DNA of 64,000 nt. Source: Apostichopus japonicus (Eukaryota; Echinodermata; Holothuroidea; Aspidochirotida; Stichopodidae). The position numbers and the translations under genes were made by a program. This document shows, one piece after another, positions 14,451 through 26,947 of this stretch (the stretch's first letter is position 1; every line of letters begins with the position of its first letter). The notes under the pieces are model-generated. The model had not been told where the DNA came from, searched no databases, and saw nothing but the letters and a program-made list of their open reading frames with translations. Location: contig NC_092582.1 of NCBI RefSeq assembly GCF_037975245.1, forward strand, positions 16,704,577 to 16,768,576, in the 5' to 3' direction.

Positions 14451-14625
14451 GTATGAGATGTTTCCCCGAACGTTAATGAGGGCGGTATTGAAGAACTTAG
14501 CATGCATAGACTCCGGATGTGTAACCTGATCAATTTTTAACTTTGGCCTGGGCTTTGAGTACAACATTTCCTTATGCTGTCGTTCTGAGCGAATCTAACT
14601 GTGATAGTAAATATCGACTTTGCGA
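14451..14625 (+). repeat. Dispersed repeat, copy A
   Basis: About 175 bp shared with 25029-25202. Shared landmarks are GATGTTTCCCCGA, AATGAGGG, GGTATTGAAGAACTTAGCAT, GCATAG, CTTTGAGTACAAC and ATCGACTT. The family is unrecognised. There are no terminal repeats visible in this window. Confidence 0.75.
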
Positions 14626-14760
14626 TGAGGGTAACAGTTTTTAAGTCTATGGTCTTCGTCACAATGCAAAATGAATGAAATATATTAACAAATTCACAAT
14701 CATAGATTATGTGCGTATATTTCAAAGAACTATGAATATATGAATATCACTACAGGCCCG

Positions 14761-14895
14761 TAGCCTATTATACAGTAGAATCATAGCTTATAATACAGTA
14801 GAACCATAGCCTATAATAAAGTACAATCTCACCCTATAATACAGAAAAATCATAGTCTATCATACAGTAGAATCATAGCCTATAAAACGGTAGAT
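14761..14895 (+). repeat. 23-bp minisatellite, about six copies
   Basis: The unit is close to TAGCCTATAATACAGTAGAA plus TCA. The six copies differ by one to five bases each. It follows dispersed-repeat copy A and lies about 440 bp beyond the FMO stop codon, so it may be in or near the FMO 3' UTR. Confidence 0.85.
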
Positions 14896-15337
14896 TATGT
14901 ATGCTGTTGATACATAAAGCATTCTAAACAAGGTGGTGTTACCGTACCATCAATGCAAAATATATAGCGAAGCAAAACGTTATTGCAAGTTTTGGCAAAT
15001 GGTGACACATAAGTCTGCAAGCATGGGGGTGGGAGGGGTGGGAATGTGGGAGGGGGTGCGAGGTATGTCTCCGTGCCACAGCCTGGGTACGGATGTCAGT
15101 TTCGTCGTCGATAACTGATGTCCTACTCAACTAAAGTTATCAACAAATTCTTAAAACACTCTGTCTTTAACAAACCGCAAAGAAACCTGGTTTAGTTGTA
15201 TACAAAGTGAGCCGATTGACTACCTTTACAGAATCAACCCCATTTTCCACCTCCACCCCCATCCCTCCACTACACACACTCACATCGACAGCTATGCTTA
15301 TAAAACTAGATGTTTGTCTCCCATCCATTTTGGCTGC

Positions 15338-18300
15338 CTAAAGCAAATATGCTACGATCAGAATAAGCAATGAAACGAGTACAACATAATAATACACAGA
15401 TGACCAGTTCCGCTGATTTTCGATCACTCGTCCCTTTGTGCCGGTGAGATTATTTTCCCAACACTTCATAATTGCGTCTCGGGCCCCTGACCACGAGTTC
15501 GGACCCACCAGGCGATAGGTAGCCGGTACTCCAGGGCTGAGAAACATATGAACAGCTAGTCTTGGATCTGAAGAAAGTAGTCCGATTGCAGTTGGAAGGC
15601 ACCCGACGTCTGCAGCTAAATTGTCTTCGTATGGTACCGGAGAGATCTATGAAGGATAAAATAGTTGAATAATTTTTTTGTTTTACGAAGGAAAAGATGG
15701 GATAACAAAAAATGTGCGCAATGAACGACGGACGTTTTTAATATATTTCAAAGCTGTTCGCCAGTTTTCAGATCCCCCTATCTGAACACTAATATGCAAT
15801 GAAACTTAAGTGTTCATGACACAATACAATATGTTACTATTATACAACTTTACCAAACTCCGCCCACTCCTCTCATCTCCGTCTGTTTGTCCAGCCCTTT
15901 CCCCGCCCCTTTTCCGAACATCTCCGATATGATTAGAGCAGAGTCGTTGACCGCTAACCAGGGAAGTGGGTGGCGTGAGTGGTGTAGTGGTTAAGTCTAC
16001 TTTGTTGCTAGGTTGTGTAGATAACGTCTGGTATGTGTTCGTCACTATGCAAGTTTACTTGCATGATATCATACAACTTTTACATTTTCAGGACCAACAC
16101 TCCCCGCATCTCCCCTGTCAATTCCCTGCCCACTTTGTCGATAGGATGGTGCGTTTGTTTGGAAAGACATGTAAGGGAGTAGCACATTATAAACAATCCG
16201 TGTATATTCCGTGTAAAATCTACAGGAATCAGTGATTGAAATTCACTGATATAATTATGTTTGGCTGAAACTGTCAAAATCTGCACAGGCAATATAACCG
16301 AAATGTCACGGCTGATGATACATCGGCAGCCAGTATTTTATTACAATAAACCGTACTTTTTAAAAATAGGCACGGGTCAACCATGTTTGATATCATTTTC
16401 ATAATACTTGAGCTTTCAGTAAAATTTGTCAACCCCTCCGACCATGCTTTTAGGTACTAGTAATACGTAGGTCTTCATTGATTACATGCATTTGGTTCCT
16501 TTCTGAAACCCATGGAAAGCACACGAACCCTTGCGTTGGATTCGCAACATGCCCAGGGCCCGTCGCGGATAGTATGGTGCTTTTCAGGCCTCCCTGGGGA
16601 TGAAGTACCTCGTTAACCTATATATATAACAGTTGCTCTGTATGTAGGGCAAATGACCGAGGTCCCCCGTGGTCCTGCTGATTTTTGTTGTAACGAGGTC
16701 ATTTGGAATCTGAATTCAAACGGATCTTCGCAACTTGTGCTTGATTTTGAAGCAGCTGTTGTCAACGTAGAATGAAGATAGCGATAGCTAGTACATAATA
16801 TCAAGCTTATATATCCCACGACAACAGGCGTGGATCCAAGGCGCGTGGTGTGTGTACCCGCCCCCCCCCCTCCAAACCCCTCACAAAAAAAGTAGTTATT
16901 TCGTGTAGATCTAATGTATAGCCTAAACATGACTCAGAATGCACAATGTTACGCCTAAAGGTATATTTATACCATAAGACTCATTAACATGGGACTCGGT
17001 TGTGACAGACCCCCTCAACATTGGTTGGTTACTTAAAGTTTCACACAACATGCAATCTTTGCATTTTCCGTACCACACATGCTGGTATTTAAACCAGTTT
17101 ATATGCTAACATGGCAAGAACAAGGAAAAAGAAGGTGCTCTTTATGAACAAAAATGATAGGCTACTTCTAAGTTATTAAAAGTGGCGCTTTCAGTTTCCT
17201 TTCAATAGTACTGGGGGGGGGGAGGGGGAGGTGTAACAGGTCCCGTTTCAAATGGTGTTGCATTGATTACTGTTTAACAAATTTAAATTTAAATTTCGCA
17301 CTCATTGATACCGGTTTAATATAGAGTTGTGGAGGCCTGGTAGACGAGTCTAGCTTGGACCTTCTCTTCCTCTTCCTCTCCCTCTCCTCTCCTCTCCTCT
17401 CCTCTCCTCTCCTCTCCTCTCCTCTCCTCTCCTCTCCTCTCCTCTCCTCTCCTCTCCTCTCCTCTCCTCTCCTCTCCTCTCCTCTCCTCTCCTCTCCTCT
17501 CCTCTCCTCTCCTCTCCTCTCCTCTCCTCTCCTCTCCCCGACCCCGCCCCACATAGTTTCCCGGTAGGCGTACCCAACTGACCTTATAATACCTCACGTG
17601 TTAAACCCCATTAACTTACCCCGATGATGTGCTTATTGTATCTATCATACATGAGCTTTCGCATGACTTCGATTTCTCCAAGCATTGCTGAAAGAGGCGG
17701 AAGAGATATAGCCCCAGTGAAGACACGAGCGGCCCACCTCGCTTGCATCTCAGAGACCGGTGGAAGGGCCCCATATACGTCAAGGAAACCTACACACACC
17801 AGTGTAGGATGTTTGAGACGAACAGGTAACACGTATTTGTACATTTCTCGTGTTGAGAGATCGTCTAGAGGAAGGAGAGCCAGAATGTTGAAAGATTAGC
17901 ATAGTGTTAATAAAGAACCAAATAGCTAGGAATACTCGGTAAAGATGACATATTTTTTACTAGCTACGCCCCTTTTTCTTTCAAAAAAAGTCCTAGGAAT
18001 ATACCTGGCTGTGAAATAATAAGCTATTTTTTGAAAGAGTAAAGAAATTCGAGAGTACAAATGGTTCGAAACGGAAGAGGTCAACAATATTGTATTTTCT
18101 CCTATCGATTTTTCTCAGTCTAACATGTGGTAATACGGAAAATAATCACTTGATGCGAAAATAATCCTTCTGTATATAAATAAAGATTCTTCTACAATCT
18201 TTGCTTGAAGTCAGTGATGAATACGGGATATTTTGTAAGCCAGGCGGGCACACTGACTGTATAGAGGCAATAGACATCCAAGTTTAGTATACACGATGGT

Positions 18301-21300
18301 TAATTCTTCGTCTAAAGACACAAATGTCATCGAAATTAGTCCAAAGCGGGTCACCGGTCGCTCATTACAAGTTCCTCCAACCCCCCCCCCACCCCCACCC
18401 TCACTTCCATGTCTACGTCATTCCCTGTCAATTTCCGATGCGGAGACCCAAAGTCGTATTTGTAAACTTGAAAAAACAATTTTTTTTTAAATTAATATTT
18501 TGTTTTTCTACCTGACAACAGGCTGTCGTCAATGAATGGTGTCTTCATCGCGTAACCGGTACCAAACACGATAGCGTCAAGGTCATCAATGGTAGTCCCA
18601 TCTACAAATTCAACACCTCGATGGTAAAATCTCTTGATGGCTGGTCTGGTTCTCACCCTTCCGTGCATAATCTGATTGATGACGAAGTCGTTTGCGATCG
18701 CACGCGAGCAGAACAGTTTCCTCTTCGTTCTCAGGCCGAGAGCGTCGTAGTTCACGTCCCTCTCAATGAATCTTTGAAGTATGAATCTATTGAGCCATTC
18801 GGGAAGATGAAACCGCCAGCGAGTATTCGTTAAGATATCCAGAGGCCAACCTCCTTCTCCTCGTTTGGGGAACACAAAACACCCTTCCCTCATGCTGATG
18901 TACACCTTTCAAAAAAAAAAAAAAAAAAATAAGGACGAAGATACCAAAGGGGAAGAACCTAAATACACGAGAATATAGAAAATAGGTGAACATCCTCCAC
19001 TTTCTCTTACTCTGGTCGAGTTGTCATAAATATAAACAATTTTAGACTGTACTCTGCTGCTTGAGGATCTGCCCTGCTGCACATACGATAATTTCCCCCT
19101 CCGCCCTCCACCCTCCGACCTCCGCCCTCTGCCCTCTGCCCATCCCCCTTATAAAAACAAAGAACAGTGGGCATCCCATCCACCGTGAATATTATTGTGG
19201 CCCTATACTCTGGGCCTATACCTGACTTTGTTTATGTTTCGTGTTTTGGTCTAGTCCTTTAAGTCATTTGGGAAATACTACTATTTCCCCTCAACTCTCC
19301 TCACTCGCTTCCGGTTGCTCTTTAGTTATGTTTACCTGTTTGCTGTGAAAACCTAACTCCACTGCCACGTCTCCAGCAGAAAAACTTTCCCCTGTGGAAT
19401 ATAATAAAGGATTATTAAAATACAAGTTAGCCTTTTATAACTATATCCAAACTTGTTAATTCATACGGTAACGGTAGTGCGTATAAGCTTCCTTAATTTC
19501 AATTTAAAACCTGTAATTTTGTTTTCGCAAACTGATCAACTTCCAGTGATATATCAAAACAAATATGGATGGTATACCTACAGGAAGTGGATGTATATGA
19601 TCTTTTCTTCTTGGGTTGTGTTAGGCCCATGTGGCAATTTCAGCCAAATGATATAAAGTTGACCTAATCTCTTATCAGAGAGGAGGCACCCTTTTCGTGC
19701 TACTTGGATTTATTAATGTACATTGTATGAATCACTGATTTGTTATAAACGCAAGCCGACCCTCCTGCCCCGGCCCCTCCCGCCACCCCAACTTGAGTTC
19801 CTTAGGCCGTGGATACCTATACGGGGTCTACAAATGTTACGTCTTTTATACATTACTCTTAAACACCTTCATCATCATCAATATCGAAGCGAAATACAAT
19901 CAAGAGTAATTTTCTTAACATAAAACCAAAATCTCATTTTGAAGCAAGATGATCAAATTACTCAATTTCCGTTATGGTTTGCATGTTGCTAAATAACCAC
20001 ACTCACCTACGACTAGGACGTTTTTATCGATAAATTGATCAGGAGTGCGATATTGATTGGTATGGATGATCAATCCACCAAAAGCATCCTGTCCAGGATA
20101 TGAAGGTTTCCGAGCTTCGGAGAAGAAACCTGTACATATCATGACGTAATCAAACACTCTGTCCTGTTCTTCCCCTCCGTCATGTCTGTACGCAACCCGC
20201 CATTTTCCCGTGACGTCATAGTCTGATGCTTGCTCAATTTTTGTAATCACGTGATTGAAGTTGATGTATGCTCTCAGCTTAAAGTGATCTGCATAATCCT
20301 GAATATTCAAGAAAATTTTAAATAAAAGGTAAATAGTTTTTCTGTTGTTTGAATAACAGATGTGTAGTGAGTCCGTTTTTGTAGACCTTATATTGTACCA
20401 TAGTTATCCGTACTCACCGATATTGGTTTGTAATCCCGGGTACGGTGTCCAAGTATTTTATTTATTTATTTATTAACTTTGATAGAAGGGTACAACTCGG
20501 TTAGCAAGAGTGTTAATCTCCCACGAGGCCCTTAAAAGTAAAACGAGTGTAAACAAATAGCAAAAAAAAAATAAGAAACAGAGAACAACAGAATTAAAAG
20601 ATGGAGGGAAAAGTAGCAGAAAAACAATACAGCACATTATATCTATGCTAAGTGTATGCAGATCCGCATCACTGAGGGGAACCGTCGTTATATGTAGACT
20701 AACAAATCCAGTAAGGAGTAAGTAGGCCTATTATTATTAAATAAAATCACAGATTAAAATATATTGTCATTTTATGTCACTTTATGGACAGATTCATATT
20801 ACACAGTGTTCTTTATTATTCACTATAGACTCACAAACTTACCACTCTCTGCACAGTATCACGTTAATTGTACATGCTAACAGTGAGCGTGCGTATATGA
20901 ATATAAATTCTCGTTGCTAGGGGCACACATATGGTATAGCCTATACAATTGCATCATAAAATTGTGCAAAATAAACAGAACCGTTTAGTATACATGTCAA
21001 AGGTTGCTTTCGAAAATAAAGTCCTATGTTCTTCTTTACTTTGAAATCATTCAACGTGTGCACCATTGTCAGAATAGCAAAAGCAAACATGAACTTCAAA
21101 CATAACCTTCGTTCGATATATTTTACCAGAGTTGTTAAGCAGACAATAGCAAAGCCCTAGAGGTAGGCTGTATATATAAATACATGAAAATAACACGGAG
21201 AAGAAGAATGAAAACAATCTAACGAAACTGGCCGTTAGTAATAGAGTTGTGCACAGTGAGTTCCATTTACAGACGTGCAGACAAGTCTTAATATTTCATA

Positions 21301-24172
21301 AACGTTATACGTGGCAAAGATACATACAAAACTATATATACGCTATTACAATGCCTAACGTTATATATACATATATGAGAATTGAACGTTTAAACATACT
21401 ATAAAAGTTAAACAACCGATGTTACCATCTGGCTGCGAATTGCATATGCAATCAATCCAATTTTGGTAACAGATTGGAAAAAAAAATTGGTCAAGGAAGG
21501 TTTTTTCGAGAAACTATTTGGAGGTGTTACGATGTGATTAATTTACATCACTATAGTTCGACTCCCTTGCAGTGATTTACAGTCTGCTCATCGGATAAAC
21601 TGTTCCCACCATCAGGGGATTATCTTACATCTTAGCCAAGGAAGGGCTTTGGCAGACTGATGAAAGGTGTGAAGAGCAGAGATAATCTTGGTCAGAGCAA
21701 GGTTACCATATTAACAAAGCACGAAGTATAGTTCTGGCTTGTGAACAGATTGCGTACAAGTACTGTGTGTTTAAGTGGTCTGTATATAGGAGGCCTTATT
21801 TGTACAGCACAGTATATCAGCTGTGCTGTATATTAGGCCCATTAGCTTGCAGTACAGTTTTATAAGTTTATTCCTGCTGCAGTTGCTTCATTATCTTAAC
21901 TGACTTACAGAACTATATAAGTGTGAATTTATTGTGTTGACTTCCTCTGGAGTAAGATAAGGAAGACAGCTTTTTGTTGTTTCGTAGATCACGTGATACC
22001 CGGAAAATCGTCGTTTTTTCGGGTGTCTACCAAGCGAGGGCGAACCAAGTTGAACTCGAAATGTAATACAATTTTCCCCAATTTGTTCCATTAATCTATT
22101 CTTTTTTTCGATATATGCCTAATACTGCAACAAAACCAAGTTTATATATGCATATGGGGGCATATCTTTAACCTTGCACTACTTTTGTTTTTTCCAATAT
22201 ATCCATTTTTTAATGGGACCATATAGTAAAACTCAATACTTGTTCGATATGTTTAAATGGGTACGAGGTTTAAAACAAAACTTGTCAGCATTTCGTGACA
22301 ATACAAGAACATTTATAACCTAGTGCAATCTTGTTCATAATTTGTGGTGTTGCAACGTTTCCATGTTGACATATAAACTGATGAACTAAGTTTTATTTTT
22401 GCTTCACTTTTAAATTTGGAATACTCCTTTAAGAATTTGATTATGACGTCAATCCAAACCTAAATATTTTTGATAATCTATTGTTTTATAAACTCTTAGA
22501 ACTATATTCTTTTAGCTTCTTAAGTTATTTAAAGTGACATTCAACATAAAATTACATAGACATGTTTCCAACAGCAGACAGAAACATGTTATTTTGAAAC
22601 CATAAAATGCTTATCATTTATAATAAATGTAAGGAGCTGACATACATGTATATTCTCTCTACTGTAAGCAGTCTTGCCACCCTGAAAGTCCCCGATTTTA
22701 TAGGATAATTTCTTCTAATAAAAAGTGTTATCGAAATGTCACCAGGACTGACAAAACATGTTATGGTATCGTCTGAGACATATCAATTTAATTATTTGCC
22801 TTGAGCCATGATTGAATTGGGCACATCATCCCACCCCAAGATTGATTTGACTTACTACACCTGCACCCATGGTAAATAAATATAAATATAGATATAGATA
22901 TAGATGTAGACATAGATATATATAGATATAGATATATAAATTTGTCACAACAAATGTTTGTTAAGTGAAATGTGATCATTGGTTACTGTTTTGTACCATT
23001 TCATTAATAAAATGGATTTCTACATTCATTGATATGAGCTGGGTAAGGAATGGAAAGGACTGAGGAGGAGGGGGAGGGTTGGGGTGGGGTGGGAGGGGAT
23101 GGTATAGTGGAGCAGTTCAGTAATCGTTGACAAACAGAAGAAACTTACATTCAAATATTTCAGACATTCTTGGTGAGTGATGTAAGGGGAGCAGTCTGCA
23201 GGTAATGGGAAATCACTGAAGTGTTGCATTTCTTTACTGGTGTTCGTAACCAGAGATTTATAGACAGAAGGACCCTTTGAATCCGTCCATTCGAAGCCAT
23301 CATAGTTCCATAGGCCCCCTAGAATATAACAACAATAATGAGAGAGCATAGATTAGTGTCACATAGTTAATACATGTTGTCATGTAGTGATATGTATTGT
23401 GGCCAGTTAAGCACTGAAAACTGTGACGGTAGATTTCTTTTCATTAGAAGCCCGCATTTTCCGTTAACTTATCATAGACGAAATGAACATATTCTAGTCT
23501 TCTAAACTTGAAATAAAGTTTGATATAGTTGGAATAAACATTTCTTGACTTAACGCGATACCATTTATGATACCATGTAGAGGCTGGGGGTCGGGGCTGG
23601 GGGACGGGAAGGGGGGGGGTACAGTCTTTAATGGAAAGGGTAAGCTACGGCATACCAAAATGGTATGTGCGGGTCGAAGGCGAGCTACAGCCGTCTAAAG
23701 GAGCTAGCATATAAAAACCATCTTATATGACTATGAGAATTAGATTTGTTGAAATAACAAGATATATAACTGACAATATTTACGATATACAGGAAACATA
23801 TCCGAATATTCCTTATTTAGTTATCGTTACTAGATTGTTAAAGAGATTTTTGACAGGCTTCGTCGCGATATGTGCCTTGTTGGCAATGGGGAATGATACT
23901 ACCGTCTATCATGCAACATACGTATTGTATTAACACGATGTATATACACACTGAACAACCAATTCAGTGCCAGTCCTTATTATATAGTGTGCTCATCAGA
24001 GAGCAAAGTACAAACAGCTGAATGAACCGACAATTGTTGGCGAAAAGGAAGACTTACCGATTTCACTTCTTTTTTCGAATGCGACGGGTTCCAACCCTTC
24101 CTCAAGACAAGCTTTTATGGCTGTGAGTCCACTGACCCCTGCTCCAATCACAGCTACCGTCTTAGCGGCCAT
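15338..24172 (-). CDS. Flavin-containing monooxygenase (FMO), 7 coding exons, 520 aa
   Basis: Predicted to use FAD, NADPH and O2 to oxygenate nucleophilic N or S atoms in small substrates at the ER membrane (family knowledge). Coding exons in transcript order are 24058-24172, 23149-23318, 20007-20298, 19336-19391, 18512-18905, 17620-17846 and 15338-15646. All junctions are GT-AG and the phases sum to 521 codons including TAG. Visible motifs are the FAD Rossmann loop GAGVSG (residues 10-15), EIGGLW, the FMO signature [11 protein letters not shown] (168-178, fits FxGxxxHxxxY), an NADPH loop GESFSAGD (193-200) and FGTGY (325-329). The last 20 or so residues (about 499-520) form a hydrophobic tail anchor as in vertebrate FMOs. 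The start ATG at 24172 lies 8 residues before the FAD loop, as is usual. Length is close to the 530-560 aa of animal FMOs. The NADPH loop departs from the usual GxGxSG form. Which FMO subfamily it belongs to cannot be told by eye. Confidence 0.93.
17391..17536 (+). repeat. (CCTCT)n pentanucleotide microsatellite, about 29 copies
   Basis: An essentially perfect run of CCTCT lies in the last intron of the FMO gene. On the transcribed (minus) strand it reads AGAGG repeats, so the pre-mRNA carries a long purine tract about 85 nt downstream of the exon 6 donor. The ORFs reading ERRGEER or SSPLLSS through it are translation artefacts of the repeat. Confidence 0.97.
19336..19391 (-). other. FMO coding exon 4 (56 nt), carrying the NADPH-binding loop
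   Basis: This small exon encodes residues 193-211. It begins by completing a split Gly codon (g|gg) and reads [19 protein letters not shown] before a GTAAAC donor. The acceptor is ttccacag. The downstream exon at 18905 continues in phase 0 with VYISMREG, matching the family's VFLSTRRG-like strand. Its size and the matching phase on both sides make the assignment firm. Confidence 0.9.
20450..20550 (-). mobile_element. Possible LINE 3' end with (TAAA)n tail in FMO intron 2
   Basis: The stretch starts with four to five TTTA units at 20456-20475, followed by a non-simple sequence. On the minus strand this reads as unique sequence ending in ATCAAAGTTAATAAATAAAT, the form of a CR1/L2-type LINE 3' tail. 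No ORF2 residues are visible, so the call rests only on tail shape. Confidence 0.35.
21792..21838. other. Near-perfect hairpin in FMO intron 2
   Basis: TACAGCACAG (21803-21812) and CTGTGCTGTA (21821-21830) are perfect inverted repeats around an 8-nt loop. Outside them GGCCT and AGGCC pair again across small internal loops, giving a stem of about 47 nt in all. It is shorter than an animal pre-miRNA and has no recognised homologue. It may be a relic of a short inverted-repeat element. Confidence 0.6.
22876..22942 (+). repeat. (ATAGAT)n-type imperfect microsatellite
   Basis: This is an imperfect TATAGA/TATAAA hexamer run in FMO intron 2. The rest of this 2.85-kb intron (20299-23148) holds only the LINE-tail candidate, the hairpin and AT-rich sequence with no exon-like match. 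Confidence 0.8.
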
Positions 24173-24719
24173 TATGTTCACCTATATATAACTTTTTGCG
24201 ATCACGTATGCTGCAAGGTCTGCGACGCTAGCAGGCGTATAAGATTTGAATTATTTCCCAAAATCTCAAACTTTGTTGTTTTTTTTGTCAACCCAAGATA
24301 ATTCGGTCGCGAAAAGCCACGGTCAATGTTCTTCAATTCAGTGTACATGTCGGAAATGCCCCCCCAAAAAAAAGAAAAAAAAAAAAAAACCGATCAAATT
24401 TGATTACCGCCTAATGGGTAAACCACAGAAATCTAGCTCATGTTATTATGCGCCAGCACACATCTAATACTGCAAATCCGTGCCGTTATACATAAGATAC
24501 TCCCGAGGTTGAAAAGTCAAGCGTTGCCATATTATGGCAGAGAGAGATATAGGGAGAGACAGGGATGTTTTTCTCATTAACTGGGGCTTTTACATCACCT
24601 GTTACCATCAGTCATAACTCCCATGTTATTTATATCATATTAGTGTACACGTCAGGGATTTATTATGCCTCATCTTTAATCATAATCATATATAGTGTAA
24701 TTTAGTAGACCAGGCTTGC

Positions 24720-24720
<1 letters not shown>

Positions 24721-24816
<96 letters not shown>
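24721..24816 (+). repeat. (TA)n microsatellite
   Basis: TA repeats with two short TAATA interruptions, upstream of the FMO start codon by about 550 bp. Confidence 0.95.
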
Positions 24817-24818
<2 letters not shown>

Positions 24819-25028
24819 GCTTATTTTGTTTTTTGCTATGATCATGCGTACTATCTGTGTTAGAAAGAAATGTACTAATATCAAAGGAATCATGACGTGT
24901 ATAAATAGATTTCCAGTCATCCGGGTTGGTTGCCGCAGAAAACCTCATTTAAAATTCGGTGGCCGTATAAGGTTTGAGGTTTAGCCGTGCGTGTTCTGTA
25001 CTGAGTGCAGCGTTTGTTAATAAAAACA

Positions 25029-25202
25029 GTATGAAATGTTTCCCCGAGAGGTAATGAGGGTGGTATTGAAGAACTTAGCATGCATAGCCTCAAGATGTGT
25101 GACCCATGATTAATTCATTTTGGCTTCGGCTTTGAGTACAACGTTTCTTTATGATGGCGTGTTGTACGAATCTTACCGTAATAGTAATCATCGACTTCGC
25201 GG
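25029..25202 (+). repeat. Dispersed repeat, copy B
   Basis: Same orientation as the copy at 14451-14625 with substitutions and small indels throughout. One copy lies downstream and one upstream of the FMO gene, so they bracket it as direct repeats about 10.6 kb apart. Confidence 0.75.
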
Positions 25203-26582
25203 TCCACGTCATAGTCATTGCCGACTTTGCAATCTGCTGCCCCCCCCCCCACAATTTTAAAAGGACGGTATGAAAAGTGACTCCATAGTTTTCCCTTTCG
25301 GAAAAACAAAATAAAATAATAATTGCGTTTGTCAGAAAAACAGTGGGCTCCTGAATGAACGCGTTTGCTAGTAAAATTGCGTTTGTGGGAAAAGCTTTAA
25401 TATTTGTTTATCTAATATTTATTGTGGTTTAAGCCTCTGGAAAATGAATAAATTATTTAAGCCAAGCAAGTCTTCAAATCAACGCACACGTATATAGCGA
25501 ACACTGACCGGACTTATTTCTTTCTTTTTGAACAGTTTTATGTTTTCTCGTGATTGCATGTGTGGCTCGTTACCTTTTGTTGATCTGCGCACACGGGATT
25601 ATTTTTAGAATAGGCGGTCAACATTACAAGGCCCACATAGTTAATTCCTGCACTTTTGGAAATATTTAATGACGTGTGGTTGGAAATAATATAAAATCGC
25701 ATGAATAATATGATAAAATAAGATACGTATACAGAACATGGTGTATATATGAACATTTCCAAACTCACATCGTTTCACTGAAGCCCACTCTCCCGGAAAT
25801 GACTCAAACTAGACACCCCATCAGATATACCTTGAAGTTAACATGAGAGGCTGGGCTTGACCAACCAACGCTATTTCAGCCAACTGATAACACCAGAACC
25901 AAAGGAAATGCCTTAAAGACTATACTATAACACGAAAACCAGTAGTCTGATTCTTTTGAGTGGTCTTAAATATCTGAACAAAGAATATTGAAATGACTGA
26001 AATTCCAAGTGAACAGTCAAAGATATTTATCACTAAATGTGTTGGGATGGGTCTGTGGGAGTGATGTACGTGCGCGCGTGCATGTGTGTCTGTGGAATTC
26101 TGGTATGTATACGTACATGCTAGACTGATAGTCTCTTGAGTTGGTTAATCCATAAACGTCAGTGAAAAATAAAACATGGAATTCCAATAATTAGAAATCC
26201 GTATATTTTTATTTGAAGTAATTCTTTAATCTGAAAAATCAGAAATGAAAGCCCGAGATGATGAACTCTCGAGTTCTTATACAATAGTTAATCAAATTCC
26301 ATTGGAGTTATGGAACTGTTTTTTTTATGGTTCATAGTACACAGTGTCGCTGTTTACCAGTATAAAGTTCTTTGACTATGTAAAACTCTATAAAATCATT
26401 AAGAAAATAAACTTGGAAAATCACAAAATCGTCATGATCATACCGTTACAGTCTCAATGTAAGGAGACCGGGGTTGGGAGTGGAGCAAGTTGATTGGTTC
26501 CATCTTCCATCACAGGCTCCATCTTGGGTGACTATTTGCTTTTATTTTTAATGTATATCCGACCGTGGACTATACTGCAAAA

Positions 26583-26947
26583 CAGTGGCGTAGGAAGGTA
26601 CTTTTGAGTGGGGGCTGAAGACTGATGGCCGGCCTGGGGGAGGGGTCTAAGGGGAGGGGGTGTCCCCCTCCCCTTTGGAATTTTTTGCATTTCCAGGTAG
26701 CCTCAGATGCAATTTGGTGCAATATAGCACACTTCAACACCCACTCCATTTTGTAAACTTAATTTTGTATTTTCACCAGGCCTTAGATGCAATTTGGTGC
26801 TCCAAATGAGATTTTTTTTCTCATTTGAAAATGAAAAAGGGGTTTTCTGACTTGCGAAGCGGGGGGGGGGGCGGAATGATACTTCCGCCCCTCCACATTT
26901 TTCACTGGGGGGCTGGCGCCCCCAGCCCCCCGGTTCCTACGCCCTTG
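26583..26947. mobile_element. hAT-like MITE, 365 bp, CAGTGGCGTAGGAA ends
   Basis: It begins CAGTGGCGTAGGAAGG and ends, inverted, CAAGGGCGTAGGAACCGG. The flanks carry CTGCAAAA (26575-26582) and CTGCAACA (26948-26955), a 7-of-8 target duplication. The interior holds GC-rich palindromic blocks and two copies of the phrase GATGCAATTTGGTGC. It lies between the FMO and SELENOF genes. Confidence 0.78.

Larger units (their letters stand above)
24173..26570. other. FMO 5' flank; no further gene recognised
   Basis: An acceptor-like tatatag lies directly before the FMO start, so a non-coding first exon may lie in this stretch. None can be fixed by eye. It otherwise holds the TA microsatellite and dispersed-repeat copy B. 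Confidence 0.45.

Noticed and set aside
15975-16025. tRNA A-box-like GTGGTGTAGTGGTTAAG
   Set aside because: No B box (GGTTCGANTCC) lies at the right distance and no cloverleaf can be drawn. It may be a SINE head, but this cannot be supported.
17267-17597. Open frames of repeated ERRGEER / SSPLLSS
   Set aside because: They are translations of the CCTCT microsatellite within an FMO intron.
24179-24195. TATATATA just before the FMO start as a TATA box
   Set aside because: It lies only a few bases from the ATG, too close for a TATA-driven transcript that includes it. It fits better as an intron end (tatatag) or chance AT.
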